From Burkholderiales bacterium (GTDB taxonomy: Bacteria > Pseudomonadota > Gammaproteobacteria > Burkholderiales > Nitrosomonadaceae), in the NCBI GenBank assembly GCA_024235735.1, contig JACKLU010000011.1, positions 1-64,000 on the forward strand: 64,000 bases of DNA, in the 5' to 3' direction. A program made the translations under genes and the position numbers. Position 1 is the first letter of the stretch, and each line of letters begins with the position of its first letter. This document shows, piece after piece, positions 23,901 through 33,099 of the stretch. Under the pieces are notes generated by a model that was not told the origin of the DNA, ran no database searches, and saw nothing but the letters and a program-made list of their open reading frames with translations.

Positions 23901-25612
23901 CAAGCGGAGAACGTTATCTTGAATTCCGCGCCGCGGCAGAAAATCAGGCGCGCCAAACCACAGGGCGCGATGTCGATTTAGGCGCCATTTACAAGGAATT
24001 ATCCGCCTTGTCGGGCCTTTCGGCCGAAGCAATAGCGCAACTCCGCACACTTGAAGAAACTGTCGAGTCTTCTCTCGTATCGCCACGCCCGGAAGCGGTC
24101 GCTTTGTTTCAACTTGCCAAAAACCTGGGCAAGCGCGTCATTCTTGCCAGCGACATGTATCTGCCTAAATTGCTCATCGAGAACCTGCTGATGCAATATG
24201 GCGTTACCGGATGGCACGCATTTTACTTGTCGTCCGAAAACGGCTTGCGAAAAGATACGGGCGACTTTTACCACCAACTGCTGATCGATGAACGTGTATC
24301 GCCGCACGAGGTGTTAATCATTGGCGACAACGAGCAATCCGATGTGCAGAAACCCGGGGACTTCCAATTCAGAGTTACGCATGTCATGCGACCTGTCGAG
24401 CTGGCCCGCGCCACGCCACGTTTTGAACCCATTATTGAATACGCCTGCAATCCGGATACCCGGAATGATCTGAACACGCAATTAATCTTGGGCACAATCG
24501 TTCAGGCAAATTTTCAGCCTCTATTTTATCCGCATTTTGATCCGACCGAATTGGTGCCGGCTACACCCTGGTCAGTCGGATTCACAATAGCCGGTCCGCT
24601 GATACTGTCTTTTGTACAGTGGCTGGCCAAGAAAGCAATAAATGACGGAATGCAATGCCTGTATTTTGTCGCACGCGAAGGGCAAATACTCAAAATGGCT
24701 TATGATCTGTGGACAGCCGATGACCGGCACGCGGTTCCTTCTGAATATCTCGTGCTCTCGCGCCGCGCTATCACTGTACCCATGATTGCAAACCTCGAGG
24801 ATATTTATCAGATCGCCCGTACGGATTATGCGCCCAATCCCATGCCGGATTTCATTTTTGAACGCTACGGCATCCATCTGTCAGATACAGAATGCGAAAC
24901 ATTCGCACATCGCAAGCTATGGCCACATAATAAAAAGGTTCTTGTTGAACATGGCAATATCGATCACCTGAAGCCACTGTTACAGGTTCTCGAGAAACGC
25001 ATCCTGGAACAAGCCATGGATGAACGTCCTGCGCTACTGGCCTATCTGCAAAACACAGGCTTACACACGGACAAGCGAACCGCCATCGTCGATGTCGGAT
25101 ATGCAGCGACAACCCAGGGATACCTGAACCGACTGTTGCAACAAAAAATTCACGGATATTATCTGATTACACTTGACACTGCCGAAAAGATTGCCACGAC
25201 ATACCAGGTCCTTACTCAAGGATATTATTATCATTTCACCAAACCGAGCACGACCGAGCCGGTTTTGTATAGAAAAAGCTTTACCCTGGAAAAATTTTTC
25301 AGTGCAAATGATGCACAGATTGTACGTTACCGTTCATCCGAAACCGGTGAAATTATTCCTGAGTTCCGCCCGTTATCGAATGAAGAACACCAGTCGGCAA
25401 TAATCCGCGCCGAAATCCAACGCGGCATTCTCGATTTCCTACAGCAATCGATTAAAATCCGCAACCATTTCGTCAGCGACTTTGAGATTCCCGCGCATAT
25501 AGCCGAAATGCTGTTTTTGCAGTTTATGGAAAATCCTTCCAGGTCTGAGCGGGATCTAATGCGCTCGATCGTGCTGGACGATTTTTATTACGGTCACGGT
25601 TTAGTAAGCTGA
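20984..25612 (+). CDS. Giant fusion: PIG-L deacetylase - GT2 - RgpF-like - HAD domain protein (1542 aa)
   Basis: Domain order: PIG-L/LmbE-type deacetylase (residues 1-230; VLAPHPDDEVFGCGG with the zinc-binding HPDDE, and YEVHPDHRALA); GT2 glycosyltransferase (about 249-480; LVSVIIRSMDRD, KAANAGLDATQGKYLIFLDD); coiled coil (about 490-560); RgpF-like rhamnan-synthesis domain (about 670-930; AIHAHIFYADL, PNRGRDIAPFFG, YIAHIHSKKS); HAD hydrolase-like domain (about 940-1150; VVFDIFDTLLTRPLL, LASDMYLP, IIGDNEQSDV), ending in a 350-aa region typical of COG5610-like proteins. The start is a TTG with a weak ribosome site. It probably assembles and trims a surface glycan. The frame is unbroken, so it is not a pseudogene. 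Confidence 0.85.
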   Translation: MENLLIPYQAAGNITASRVLVLAPHPDDEVFGCGGAIMRHIEQHVPVHVIIVTDGAYGVSPDEASAYVQQRRNESIAAAAILGSGTPMFWQQPDRELYYGEKLIGEISAAIHETQADLIYAPSVYEVHPDHRALAMATLEAVRRCENPVQLALYEIGQPFQPNLLLDISDLAARKMEAMRCFASQNARQRYDLDIAALNRYRTYTLPADISAAEAYILTDTKALASDPLKLYQSEHARQQKTGLPIDTGDLPLVSVIIRSMDRDTLSDALDSVALQTYPNIEVVLVNAKGPGHRAVGEWCGRFPLRMTTNPQPLHRSKAANAGLDATQGKYLIFLDDDDFFYPEHISNLTSALQNRRNARCAYTGVRVEHYTDDALGQITEFNAPYNQHRLLSRNFLPIHAVLFEKSLIDSDHCKFDENLDVFEDWDFWIQISLCCEIVHIDSISAVYRNYGDSGLGRGLDKIFLRKTRSRVYEKWKSRFTGEQLEDMFLYWDDKTAELTEQIAAGTVRVHTLQERINQLEDEKRSSEQREHALQKNIQESAAANNALESHNKHLISVINDFTQSSSWKITAPLRFVSRIVHGQHREAWDGLRRRMLPFGKKIYRALPVRERQRLLAIIYRFAGRLFTGTEHYELWRIEQQYAGNPSLIHTNTALTGLTDIDEIEPLAAPPSGRIAIHAHIFYADLANEFARFLNNMPYPYDLFVSTANEKDKHACQRALSHLPQLKHMTIAVVPNRGRDIAPFFGTFGQTLQQYEYIAHIHSKKSLYSNGKADGWREYLLNHLLGSPLQIRKIFSLLAGDKNVGLIYPQNFTALPHWANTWLSNKALGQRLCRKLGIASAPSGYFDFPAGSMFWAQSKAIQPLFNAGFNIEDFPEEAGQNDATLAHSIERVFALVARQSGFNINILKDKQSPSWSRWRIDRYMLYQHEIIETTLRHPDVRIVVFDIFDTLLTRPLLNPEDVKKIIAYRAGGTSGERYLEFRAAAENQARQTTGRDVDLGAIYKELSALSGLSAEAIAQLRTLEETVESSLVSPRPEAVALFQLAKNLGKRVILASDMYLPKLLIENLLMQYGVTGWHAFYLSSENGLRKDTGDFYHQLLIDERVSPHEVLIIGDNEQSDVQKPGDFQFRVTHVMRPVELARATPRFEPIIEYACNPDTRNDLNTQLILGTIVQANFQPLFYPHFDPTELVPATPWSVGFTIAGPLILSFVQWLAKKAINDGMQCLYFVAREGQILKMAYDLWTADDRHAVPSEYLVLSRRAITVPMIANLEDIYQIARTDYAPNPMPDFIFERYGIHLSDTECETFAHRKLWPHNKKVLVEHGNIDHLKPLLQVLEKRILEQAMDERPALLAYLQNTGLHTDKRTAIVDVGYAATTQGYLNRLLQQKIHGYYLITLDTAEKIATTYQVLTQGYYYHFTKPSTTEPVLYRKSFTLEKFFSANDAQIVRYRSSETGEIIPEFRPLSNEEHQSAIIRAEIQRGILDFLQQSIKIRNHFVSDFEIPAHIAEMLFLQFMENPSRSERDLMRSIVLDDFYYGHGLVS

Positions 25613-25739
25613 CAATCAATAATCGTCATTACGGCATGTTAAAATAACTGCGCATCATTTATTATCCGCAACATGAATATACAAGAAATCGGCATATTTC
25701 AATTATAATAACCCGTCGATCAGTCGCAGTCGTTGACAG

Positions 25740-27896
25740 TTGAATCGTTTTAAACGTCTTGAACCATATTACATTAGAAGCCACCTGGTGATTTACTTAC
25801 TCAAGTATTTTCCGATCGCAATCAGTATTCTGAAAACACAAGGTCTAAATGCGCTGTTCAAACGCATAACCAAAAAGCTGTTTCCTCCATCACAAAAAGA
25901 ACACACACCGGCAATTCGTTATTCCGTAGCGTCCCGGCACCATCACCTGCGTTTCCAGGAAAACACCGATCCGGAAATATCCATTGTTATTCCGGTCTAC
26001 AATAAATCACTGTACACATTTACCTGCCTCAAATCGATACAAGAAGCCAGCGACAGCAGTGTATACGAGATCATTGTTGTGGATGACGCATCCAGTGATG
26101 ATACTGTCCAGATGCTTGGCGATATCACAGGCATTACGGTTATCCGTAATGCCGAAAACAAGGGCTTCATCCAATCGAGCAATACGGGCGCAAAAGCAGC
26201 AAAAGGTCGATACATCGTCTTGTTAAACAATGACACCATCGTAACCCGAGGCTGGTTGGACGCATTAATGCATACTTTCAGACACTTTCCCGACGCCGGA
26301 TTGGTGGGCGCCAAGCTTATTTATCCTGATGGCAGGCTACAGGAAGCTGGCGGCGTTGTCTGGCAGGATGCATCCGCCTGGAATTATGGACGTTACGACA
26401 ATCCCGATAAACCCGAGTATTCCTATTGCAGGGCAGTCGATTATTGCTCGGGAGCCTGCCTGATGATTCGACGGCAGGATCTGATTGCGCTTGGTTCCTT
26501 TGACGAATACTATTCACCTGCTTATTACGAAGATACCGATCTTGCTTTTCGCGTCAGAAAAGCCGGAAAAAAAGTCTACTACCAGCCCGGCGCGCTCATC
26601 GTCCATTTTGAAGGTGTTTCTTCCGGCACGGACGTTTCAAAGGGCACCAAACAATATCAGGTCGTCAATCACAAAAAATTCTTTGCCCGCTGGCAGGATA
26701 CACTCAAGCTTCACCGGTCAAACGGCGATAATCCACAGCTGGAAAAAGAACGCAACGTCAAAAAACGCGCACTCATTATCGATGCGCTTGTTCTCAAGCC
26801 TGATAACGATTCCGGCTCATTGCGCATGTTCAATCTGCTGGGGGTTTTTCAGAATTTAGGTTACAAAGTGAGTTTTATTGCCGCAAACGATCTGACTTAC
26901 CACCCCGTCTACACCCGGCAAATGCAAATGAATGGTGTTGAGTGTTTCTATCAACCCTACCTGGAATCTGTTTCCGAACATCTGAAATTCCATGGGCATC
27001 TCTATGACGTGGTTTTACTCAGCCGGGTCAATATCGCGGAGAAACATATCGACGCCGCACGAAAATATTGCATGAACGCAACGATCTTGTTCGACACTGT
27101 CGATCTCCATTTCCTGCGGGAACAGCGGCAAGCCGAAATCAATCAGGACAAACTGCTGCTGGCCACGGCCAGAATGCGCAAGCAGCAGGAACTGACAACG
27201 GCGCGCAAAGCAGACAAGACATTGCTTGTCAGTCCGGTGGAAATTGAATTGTTTAAGCAGGTTGCGCCTGATGTTCCGGTAGCGCTGCTATCAAATATTC
27301 ACAAAAATCAGGAAACAATTTCCGGTTATCAGGACAGGAAAGACATTCTGTTTATCGGGGGCTTCGAGCATCTACCAAACGTTGATGCAATGGAATTTTT
27401 TATAAAAGAAATTTTTCCAACACTGCACGCATTAAAGCCGGACATCAGATTATTAATCGTTGGCTCCCACCTGCCTGAGAAAATAGCAGCCTACGCTTCT
27501 TCGCATATCATTATCAAGGGTTTTGTACCCGACATCAAACCGGTTTTTGATCATATCAGACTGTCTATCGCGCCACTTCGATACGGCGCGGGCGTGAAAG
27601 GAAAGATAAACACCAGCATGACTTATGGAGTGCCGGTGATTGCCACGAGCGTGGCTGCGGAAGGCATGAAGCTCGAGCACGGCAGAGATATTCTGATTGC
27701 CGACGAACCCGAAGAATTTGCCAGACAGATTATACGCGCATACGATGATGAACAGCTATGGACAAGTTTATCCAATGCCGGCAAAGCCAATATCGAAGAA
27801 CACTTCTCTTTTTCCGTCGCTGAGCGCCAACTCAACGACATCCTGACGAATCATCCCAATCTCGGAGAAACAGTTGATCAAGCGATAAGTGCGTAA
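25740..27896 (+). CDS. Bifunctional glycosyltransferase: GT2 domain fused to a GT1/GT4-like domain (718 aa)
   Basis: Residues about 80-300 form a GT2 domain (EISIVIPVYNKSLYTFTCL, IIVVDDASSDDT, NKGFIQSSNTGAKAAKG, VLLNNDTIVTRGWLD, YYEDTDLAFRVRKAGK). From about 335 a Rossmann GT-B-like half follows (RALIIDALVLKPDNDSGSLR, DILFIGGFEHLPNVDAMEFF, KPDIRLLIVGSHLPE, APLRYGAGVKGKINTSMTYG, PVIATSVAAEGM), of the GT4 group. Two sugars may thus be added by one chain. The start is TTG 25740, 127 bp after the previous gene, with a TATAAT box at 25704-25709 that lacks a clear -35. Confidence 0.88.
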   Translation: MNRFKRLEPYYIRSHLVIYLLKYFPIAISILKTQGLNALFKRITKKLFPPSQKEHTPAIRYSVASRHHHLRFQENTDPEISIVIPVYNKSLYTFTCLKSIQEASDSSVYEIIVVDDASSDDTVQMLGDITGITVIRNAENKGFIQSSNTGAKAAKGRYIVLLNNDTIVTRGWLDALMHTFRHFPDAGLVGAKLIYPDGRLQEAGGVVWQDASAWNYGRYDNPDKPEYSYCRAVDYCSGACLMIRRQDLIALGSFDEYYSPAYYEDTDLAFRVRKAGKKVYYQPGALIVHFEGVSSGTDVSKGTKQYQVVNHKKFFARWQDTLKLHRSNGDNPQLEKERNVKKRALIIDALVLKPDNDSGSLRMFNLLGVFQNLGYKVSFIAANDLTYHPVYTRQMQMNGVECFYQPYLESVSEHLKFHGHLYDVVLLSRVNIAEKHIDAARKYCMNATILFDTVDLHFLREQRQAEINQDKLLLATARMRKQQELTTARKADKTLLVSPVEIELFKQVAPDVPVALLSNIHKNQETISGYQDRKDILFIGGFEHLPNVDAMEFFIKEIFPTLHALKPDIRLLIVGSHLPEKIAAYASSHIIIKGFVPDIKPVFDHIRLSIAPLRYGAGVKGKINTSMTYGVPVIATSVAAEGMKLEHGRDILIADEPEEFARQIIRAYDDEQLWTSLSNAGKANIEEHFSFSVAERQLNDILTNHPNLGETVDQAISA

Positions 27897-27978
27897 AAAT
27901 TATAAGGCGCTACTCTCGGCGGCTGACAGTTAACAAAATTCGCGACAATGGCTGCCGGGTTGATACCACATGCCATAA

Positions 27979-28950
27979 TTGAATCGCCTGATGCATGACT
28001 TTTTGCAAATGACCGCACACCAAACCCGTCTGATCGATCATGACAATTCAGAAAGGCTACCCGTTGCGGTTGTCATCATCAACTATAACGCAGGTGTTTT
28101 GCTGACAGAGTGTGTTGCGCAAATTTTGCAGGCCGCCCGCTCGATTATTATCGTTGATAATGCATCCACCGATTCAAGCCTGTCGACACTGATTGCTCAA
28201 TTCCAGCATGAACCCCGGCTTAGCATCATACGCAACACGACCAATCTCGGTTTTTCCGCCGGTTGCAATATCGGCTGCCGGCAGGCAACCGAACGTTATA
28301 TCCTGTTTCTCAATCCGGATTGCATGCTTGAACCCGGCAGTCTGAAACACCTGCTGCAAGCGCTTGAGGCGGATCCGGGAGCAGGCATGGCCGGTGGTCA
28401 TATACAAAATCCCGACGGTTCGGAACAGGGTGGCGGACGGCGGGATGTGCCCTCGCCCTGGCGCGCTTTTGTACGTGCTTCGGGTTTATACCGCTTGGAA
28501 AAATACTGGCCGGAGCTGTTTCCCGATTTTCATCTGCACAAGAAACCTCTGCCCGACAAGCCAATTGAAGTAGAGGCCACCACAGGCGCGATGATGCTGG
28601 TGCGGCGCGAGGCATTGCAGGCGGTCGGTGGCTGGGATGAAGGTTATTTTCTGCATTGCGAGGATCTCGATCTATGCGTGCGTTTCCGCCAGCAAGGCTG
28701 GAAAATATTATTTGTTCCCGATGCCAGGGCAATTCACTATCAGGGCGCTTGCAGCAAGGCGCGGCCTGTTTTTGTAGGCTGGCATAAACATCGCGGCATG
28801 ATCCGTTTTTACAGAAAATTTTTTGGCCTGGCATACTCTCCCTTGTTGATGGCGCTGGTGATATGCGGCGTGTGGTTACGCTTCATGCTCACCGTTCTGC
28901 ACCATTCGCTTCGGTGGGTTCGTCAGTCTCTAAAACCGAAACATGGATAA
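27979..28950 (+). CDS. Family 2 glycosyltransferase (WbbL-like)
   Basis: The 323-aa protein shows VAVVIINYNAGVLLTECV, IIIVDNASTDSSL, NTTNLGFSAGCNIG, ILFLNPDCMLEPGSL, GAMMLVRREALQAVGGWD and HCEDLDLCVRFRQQGW, the rhamnosyl/fucosyl-transferase type of GT2, and one C-terminal membrane helix (YSPLLMALVICGVWLRFML). ATG 27991 is an alternative start. It overlaps the SDR gene by 8 bp (ATGGATAA). Confidence 0.9.
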   Translation: MNRLMHDFLQMTAHQTRLIDHDNSERLPVAVVIINYNAGVLLTECVAQILQAARSIIIVDNASTDSSLSTLIAQFQHEPRLSIIRNTTNLGFSAGCNIGCRQATERYILFLNPDCMLEPGSLKHLLQALEADPGAGMAGGHIQNPDGSEQGGGRRDVPSPWRAFVRASGLYRLEKYWPELFPDFHLHKKPLPDKPIEVEATTGAMMLVRREALQAVGGWDEGYFLHCEDLDLCVRFRQQGWKILFVPDARAIHYQGACSKARPVFVGWHKHRGMIRFYRKFFGLAYSPLLMALVICGVWLRFMLTVLHHSLRWVRQSLKPKHG

Positions 28951-29821
28951 TCGGCTTGTCGGCGTACTGGGCGCAACCAGTCTGGTGGGCGCCTGCCTGC
29001 AACAGCTATTACCGGAAAACGGCTGGCGCGTTATGGCGTTTTCGCGTCAATCAATCACTCAGAACAGCAATACTACGCAGGTCACCTGGCGGCAGCTTGC
29101 GCCTGTCTTAATGGCCACCGACTCCACCGATGAAAAAATCAGCCTATGGATTTGCGCCGCGCCGATATGGATTTTGCCCGAATATTTCAAACTTTTGTCC
29201 AGCTATGGTATAAAGCGCATTGTCATACTGTCTTCAACCAGCAGTATTACCAAACGAAAGTCTACCGATGTTAAAGAACAAAAGATTGTGCAACAACTGA
29301 TTGAAGGCGAAAACCGCGTCACCGCATGGGCTGCCGCAAATCAGATCGAATGGATCATTCTGCGCCCGACACTGATCTACGGTCTAGGCCGCGACAAAAA
29401 CATCAGCGAAATTGCCCGCTTTATCCGGCGCTTTGGTTTTTTCCCACTCATCGGCAAAGCCGCGGGATTGCGGCAACCCGTGCATGCCGGTGACGTAGCG
29501 ATAACCTGCATACGCGCATTACAGACCTTAAATCTAAGAAACTGCGCTTACAATCTTACCGGGGGTGAAACATTGTCTTACCGGGAAATGATCCGGCGGA
29601 TTTTTCTGGCGCTCGATCGCAAACCGCGTCTGGTAACCTTGCCATTCTGGCTTTTCCATTGGACGATTATCGCCATGCGCTGCCTGCCGCGATACCGGCA
29701 CTGGAATAGCAACATGGCTGCACGCATGAATCAGGATATGGTTTTTGACAGTTCCGCGCTATGGCGGCAGTTATTGATTTCCGCCCGGCCGTTTACGCTG
29801 TCGAGAAAGGACTTACCGTAA
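28943..29821 (+). CDS. NAD(P)-dependent sugar epimerase/dehydratase-like SDR protein
   Basis: The 292-aa protein has the N-terminal nucleotide-binding motif GVLGATSLVGACL, then a strand with ILSSTSSITK in place of the catalytic Ser, and later a family-typical PTLIYGLGRDKN and QPVHAGDVAITCI. The classical YxxxK pair is not obvious (the region after ILSSTSS reads KRKSTDVKEQKIV), so catalysis as a sugar-nucleotide epimerase is uncertain; the extended SDR fold is. It ends the polysaccharide block, 50 bp before the T1SS genes. Confidence 0.8.
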   Translation: MDNRLVGVLGATSLVGACLQQLLPENGWRVMAFSRQSITQNSNTTQVTWRQLAPVLMATDSTDEKISLWICAAPIWILPEYFKLLSSYGIKRIVILSSTSSITKRKSTDVKEQKIVQQLIEGENRVTAWAAANQIEWIILRPTLIYGLGRDKNISEIARFIRRFGFFPLIGKAAGLRQPVHAGDVAITCIRALQTLNLRNCAYNLTGGETLSYREMIRRIFLALDRKPRLVTLPFWLFHWTIIAMRCLPRYRHWNSNMAARMNQDMVFDSSALWRQLLISARPFTLSRKDLP

Positions 29822-29871
29822 AGAATCCGGTTTTTTTAGCTTTTGCGTATGATTTCTAATCACATATTTTA

Positions 29872-31656
29872 ATGAAAACAAAATCCAAACGGCAGAATGA
29901 AATTGCCGAAGTGCTGTTAAGCTTCAAACAGGCTTTTCGTTCGATCGGCGTATTCAGCGCCGTGATTAACGGCCTAATGCTGATGCCCGCCATTTATATG
30001 TTGCAACTCTACGACAGCGTACTGACCAGCCGCAACGAAATGACACTGCTGATGCTGACATTGATTGTCATCGGTGCGTATATTTTTCTCGGCGCACTCG
30101 AATATGTGCGCAGCTTTGTCCTGATTCGCGTCGGCGCAAAACTGGATCTGAAGTTAAACAAACGCGTCTACACCGCGGCTTTCGAACAATCCCTCAAGCA
30201 TGGTGAAAGCAATGCCGGACAGGCTTTGAAAGATCTCACCAACATCCGCCAGTTCATGACCGGCAATGCGTTGTTTGCTTTTTTCGACGCACCCTGGTTT
30301 CCGATCTATATTTTTGTCATTTTCATGTTCCACCCCTGGTTGGGCGTCTTTGCGCTGGTGGGTACAGCGGTGCTGATTGTATTGGCCTACATCAACGAAA
30401 AAATCTCGCGCAAACCGCTGGATGAAGCCAACACCATGGCTGTGGTGTCAACCAACATGGCATCCAATAATCTGCGCAATGCCGAAGTGATCGAAGCCAT
30501 GGGCATGCTGCCCAATCTTCAGGCGCGATGGAACAAGCTGCACAGCCGTTTTTTGAACTTACAGGCGGAAGCCAGTGAAAAGGCGGGTATCGTTACGGCG
30601 ATATCGAAATCGGCAACGGTTGCACTGCAATCGCTGATGCTGGGACTCGGTGCGCTGCTGGTGCTGGAAAACCAGATCTCCCCCGGCATGATGATTGCAG
30701 CGTCCATTCTGATGGGCCGCGCCATTGCGCCGGTGCAACTGCTAATCAACGTATGGAAGCAATTCGGCGGCGCACGCAGCGCCTACGACCGGCTGACCAA
30801 GCTGCTTGAACAACACCCTGCACGCGAACCCGGCATGACGCTGCCGAAACCGACTGGCGCTGTTAGCGTTGAAAATGTCACCGCCGCACCACCGGGATCC
30901 CGAGTGCCTGTTATCAAAGGCTTGAACTTGTCCCTGACGGCTGGCGAAGTACTCGGCATCGTAGGGCCGAGCGGATCGGGAAAATCCACGCTGGCGCGGC
31001 TTCTTGTTGGTGTATGGCCCGCAGCAGCGGGCAAGGTGCGTCTGGATGGCGCGGATGTCTATTTGTGGAACAAGGAAGAACTCGGCCCGCACATCGGTTA
31101 TCTGCCACAGGACATTGAGCTGTTCAGCGGTACGGTTTCCGAAAATATCGCACGGTTTGGCGAAGTGGATGCCGGGAAAGTCATTCTCGCGGCGCAGCGC
31201 GCGGGCGTTCATCAAATGATTCTGAACATGCCCGAAGGTTACGACACCAAACTGGGCGATGGTGGCGCGGGGCTTTCCGGTGGCCAGAAACAGCGCCTTG
31301 GACTGGCGCGCGCGATGTACGACGACCCTGCGCTCATCGTGCTTGACGAACCTAACTCCAATCTGGACGATGTCGGCGAGCAGGCGCTGCTGAATGCTTT
31401 GATCGACCTGCGCAAACGCCGCAAAACAATCGTACTGATCACGCACCGCAGCAGCGTGATCAGCGTAACCAACAAACTGCTGGTGCTGCAGGAAGGCGTG
31501 GCAAGATTGTTCGGCCCGACAGAGCAAGTGCTGGCCGAATTAAAAAAACAACAGCAGGCGGCACAGCAACCCGCACAGCAGAAACAACCGGCGCCAGCCA
31601 CCGCCCAGCCACAGCTTCCCGTACAAACGGTCAACGTGGTTGATACAGAGGCTTAG
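29872..31656 (+). CDS. Type I secretion system permease/ATPase (PrtD/RsaD-like)
   Basis: This inner-membrane ABC exporter drives secretion of RTX-type substrates. The 594-aa protein has six membrane helices in the first 300 residues (FSAVINGLMLMPAIYMLQLYD, the group hallmark), no N-terminal C39 peptidase domain, then Walker A GPSGSGKSTLARLL (about 365), signature GLSGGQKQRLGLA and Walker B LIVLDEPNSNLDD, followed by a Gln/Ala/Pro-rich tail of about 40 residues. The absence of C39 fits substrates with an uncleaved C-terminal signal, like the protein at 10909-14793. First gene of a three-gene T1SS. Confidence 0.93.
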   Translation: MKTKSKRQNEIAEVLLSFKQAFRSIGVFSAVINGLMLMPAIYMLQLYDSVLTSRNEMTLLMLTLIVIGAYIFLGALEYVRSFVLIRVGAKLDLKLNKRVYTAAFEQSLKHGESNAGQALKDLTNIRQFMTGNALFAFFDAPWFPIYIFVIFMFHPWLGVFALVGTAVLIVLAYINEKISRKPLDEANTMAVVSTNMASNNLRNAEVIEAMGMLPNLQARWNKLHSRFLNLQAEASEKAGIVTAISKSATVALQSLMLGLGALLVLENQISPGMMIAASILMGRAIAPVQLLINVWKQFGGARSAYDRLTKLLEQHPAREPGMTLPKPTGAVSVENVTAAPPGSRVPVIKGLNLSLTAGEVLGIVGPSGSGKSTLARLLVGVWPAAAGKVRLDGADVYLWNKEELGPHIGYLPQDIELFSGTVSENIARFGEVDAGKVILAAQRAGVHQMILNMPEGYDTKLGDGGAGLSGGQKQRLGLARAMYDDPALIVLDEPNSNLDDVGEQALLNALIDLRKRRKTIVLITHRSSVISVTNKLLVLQEGVARLFGPTEQVLAELKKQQQAAQQPAQQKQPAPATAQPQLPVQTVNVVDTEA

Positions 31657-31712
31657 CAGGTCGTTGAAACAAAAGCACATTACAGCGCTATGCGTATATG
31701 ACAGGAACAGTT

Positions 31713-33092
31713 ATGAAATTGCAGGCAGACAGTAACGCAGCGCCTTCCGGCGCTGCTCCGGCGGCGCAATCGGGGCAAACAGAACACGATCAAACGGATG
31801 ATGATGTCAAAACCGATGAGTCGGTGCATTCCCGGCTGGGCTGGTGGATCGTGCTGGTCGGTGTCGGCGGTTTTTTACTGTGGGCATTTCTTGCACCGCT
31901 GGATAAAGGCGTGCCGCTTTCCGGCACGGTCACCGTGGACACCAACCGTAAAGCCGTGCAACACCGCACCGGCGGCATTATCGATCAGATCTATATCAAG
32001 GAAGGCGATCACGTCAAGGCCGGTCAGGTTCTGGTGCGAATGAATGATGTCCAGATCAACGCGCAGACGGAAATCACTCGCACGCAATTGATCACCGCAC
32101 GCGCGGTAAAGGCGCGCCTACTGGCGGAACGCGATGGAAATAACACCATTGAATATCCTGCCGATTTACTGGCCATGCAACATGATCCGCGTATCCAGAA
32201 CACTATTCTCACGCAGAATCAATTGTTCAGATCACGCCAACTCGCGATGGCGCATGAGCTTGCAGCCATCGACGAAAATATCGCCGGCCTGACAATGCAA
32301 CTGCAAGGCCTCGAAGCCTCGCAAATCAGCAAAAAGCAGCAAATCGAATTCCTGCGGGAGCAACTGGTCAATCTGCGCGAACTGTCCACCGATGGATTTG
32401 TACCCCGCAACCGTGTGCTCGATCTCGAACGCACCAATGTCCAGCTCGCGGGAGAAATTTCCGCCGAAACCGGCAATATCGGACGGGTACAGCGTCAAAT
32501 TTCGGAATTGAAACAACGCCGGATTCAACGCCTTCAGGAACACCAAAAAGAAGTGCGCCAGCAATTGTCCGACATACAACGCGAAGCGGATGCGCTTCAC
32601 AGTCAACTGATCAGCCACGAATTCGAGCTGGATAATGTACTGGTCAAAGCACCTACCGATGGTATCGTGGTCGGCATCAACGTTTTTACCGAAGGCGGTG
32701 TTATTCAGCCGGGATTCCGGCTGATGGACATTGTGCCCAGTGATGATCCACTCACGATTACCGGTCAGGTGCCCGTGCATCTGATTGACAAGATACATCC
32801 CGGCCTACCGGTGGATCTGATTTTTTCCGCCTTCAACCAGAATAAAACGCCGAATATTCCTGGCGAAGTGTTGCAGGTTTCCGCTGACCGGCTCACCGAC
32901 GAACGCACCGGCGAACCGTATTACCAGCTGAAAGCAAAAGTTACCCCCGAAGGCATGACGTTACTGACACATCATCAGGTACGCGCCGGTATGCCGGTGG
33001 AAATTTTCGTCAAGACCGGCGAACGCTCCTTGATGAATTACTTGTTTAAGCCGATTCTAGACCGGCTTCATGCGGCAATGAGCGAGGAATAA
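31713..33092 (+). CDS. HlyD-family membrane fusion protein of the type I system (PrtE-like)
   Basis: The 459-aa adaptor links ABC exporter and TolC. A cytoplasmic N-terminus of about 50 residues precedes one membrane helix (WWIVLVGVGGFLLWAFLAPL), then a beta-barrel/lipoyl part (KAVQHRTGGIIDQIYIKEGDHVKAGQ), a long alpha-hairpin coiled coil (about 120-300) and LVKAPTDGIVVGINVFTEGG with the family C-terminal RAGMPVEIFVKTGERS. I chose ATG 31713; an ATG at 31698 is also in frame. It lies 56 bp after the ABC gene and 7 bp before the TolC-like gene. Confidence 0.93.
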   Translation: MKLQADSNAAPSGAAPAAQSGQTEHDQTDDDVKTDESVHSRLGWWIVLVGVGGFLLWAFLAPLDKGVPLSGTVTVDTNRKAVQHRTGGIIDQIYIKEGDHVKAGQVLVRMNDVQINAQTEITRTQLITARAVKARLLAERDGNNTIEYPADLLAMQHDPRIQNTILTQNQLFRSRQLAMAHELAAIDENIAGLTMQLQGLEASQISKKQQIEFLREQLVNLRELSTDGFVPRNRVLDLERTNVQLAGEISAETGNIGRVQRQISELKQRRIQRLQEHQKEVRQQLSDIQREADALHSQLISHEFELDNVLVKAPTDGIVVGINVFTEGGVIQPGFRLMDIVPSDDPLTITGQVPVHLIDKIHPGLPVDLIFSAFNQNKTPNIPGEVLQVSADRLTDERTGEPYYQLKAKVTPEGMTLLTHHQVRAGMPVEIFVKTGERSLMNYLFKPILDRLHAAMSEE

Positions 33093-33099
33093 ACTGCTC

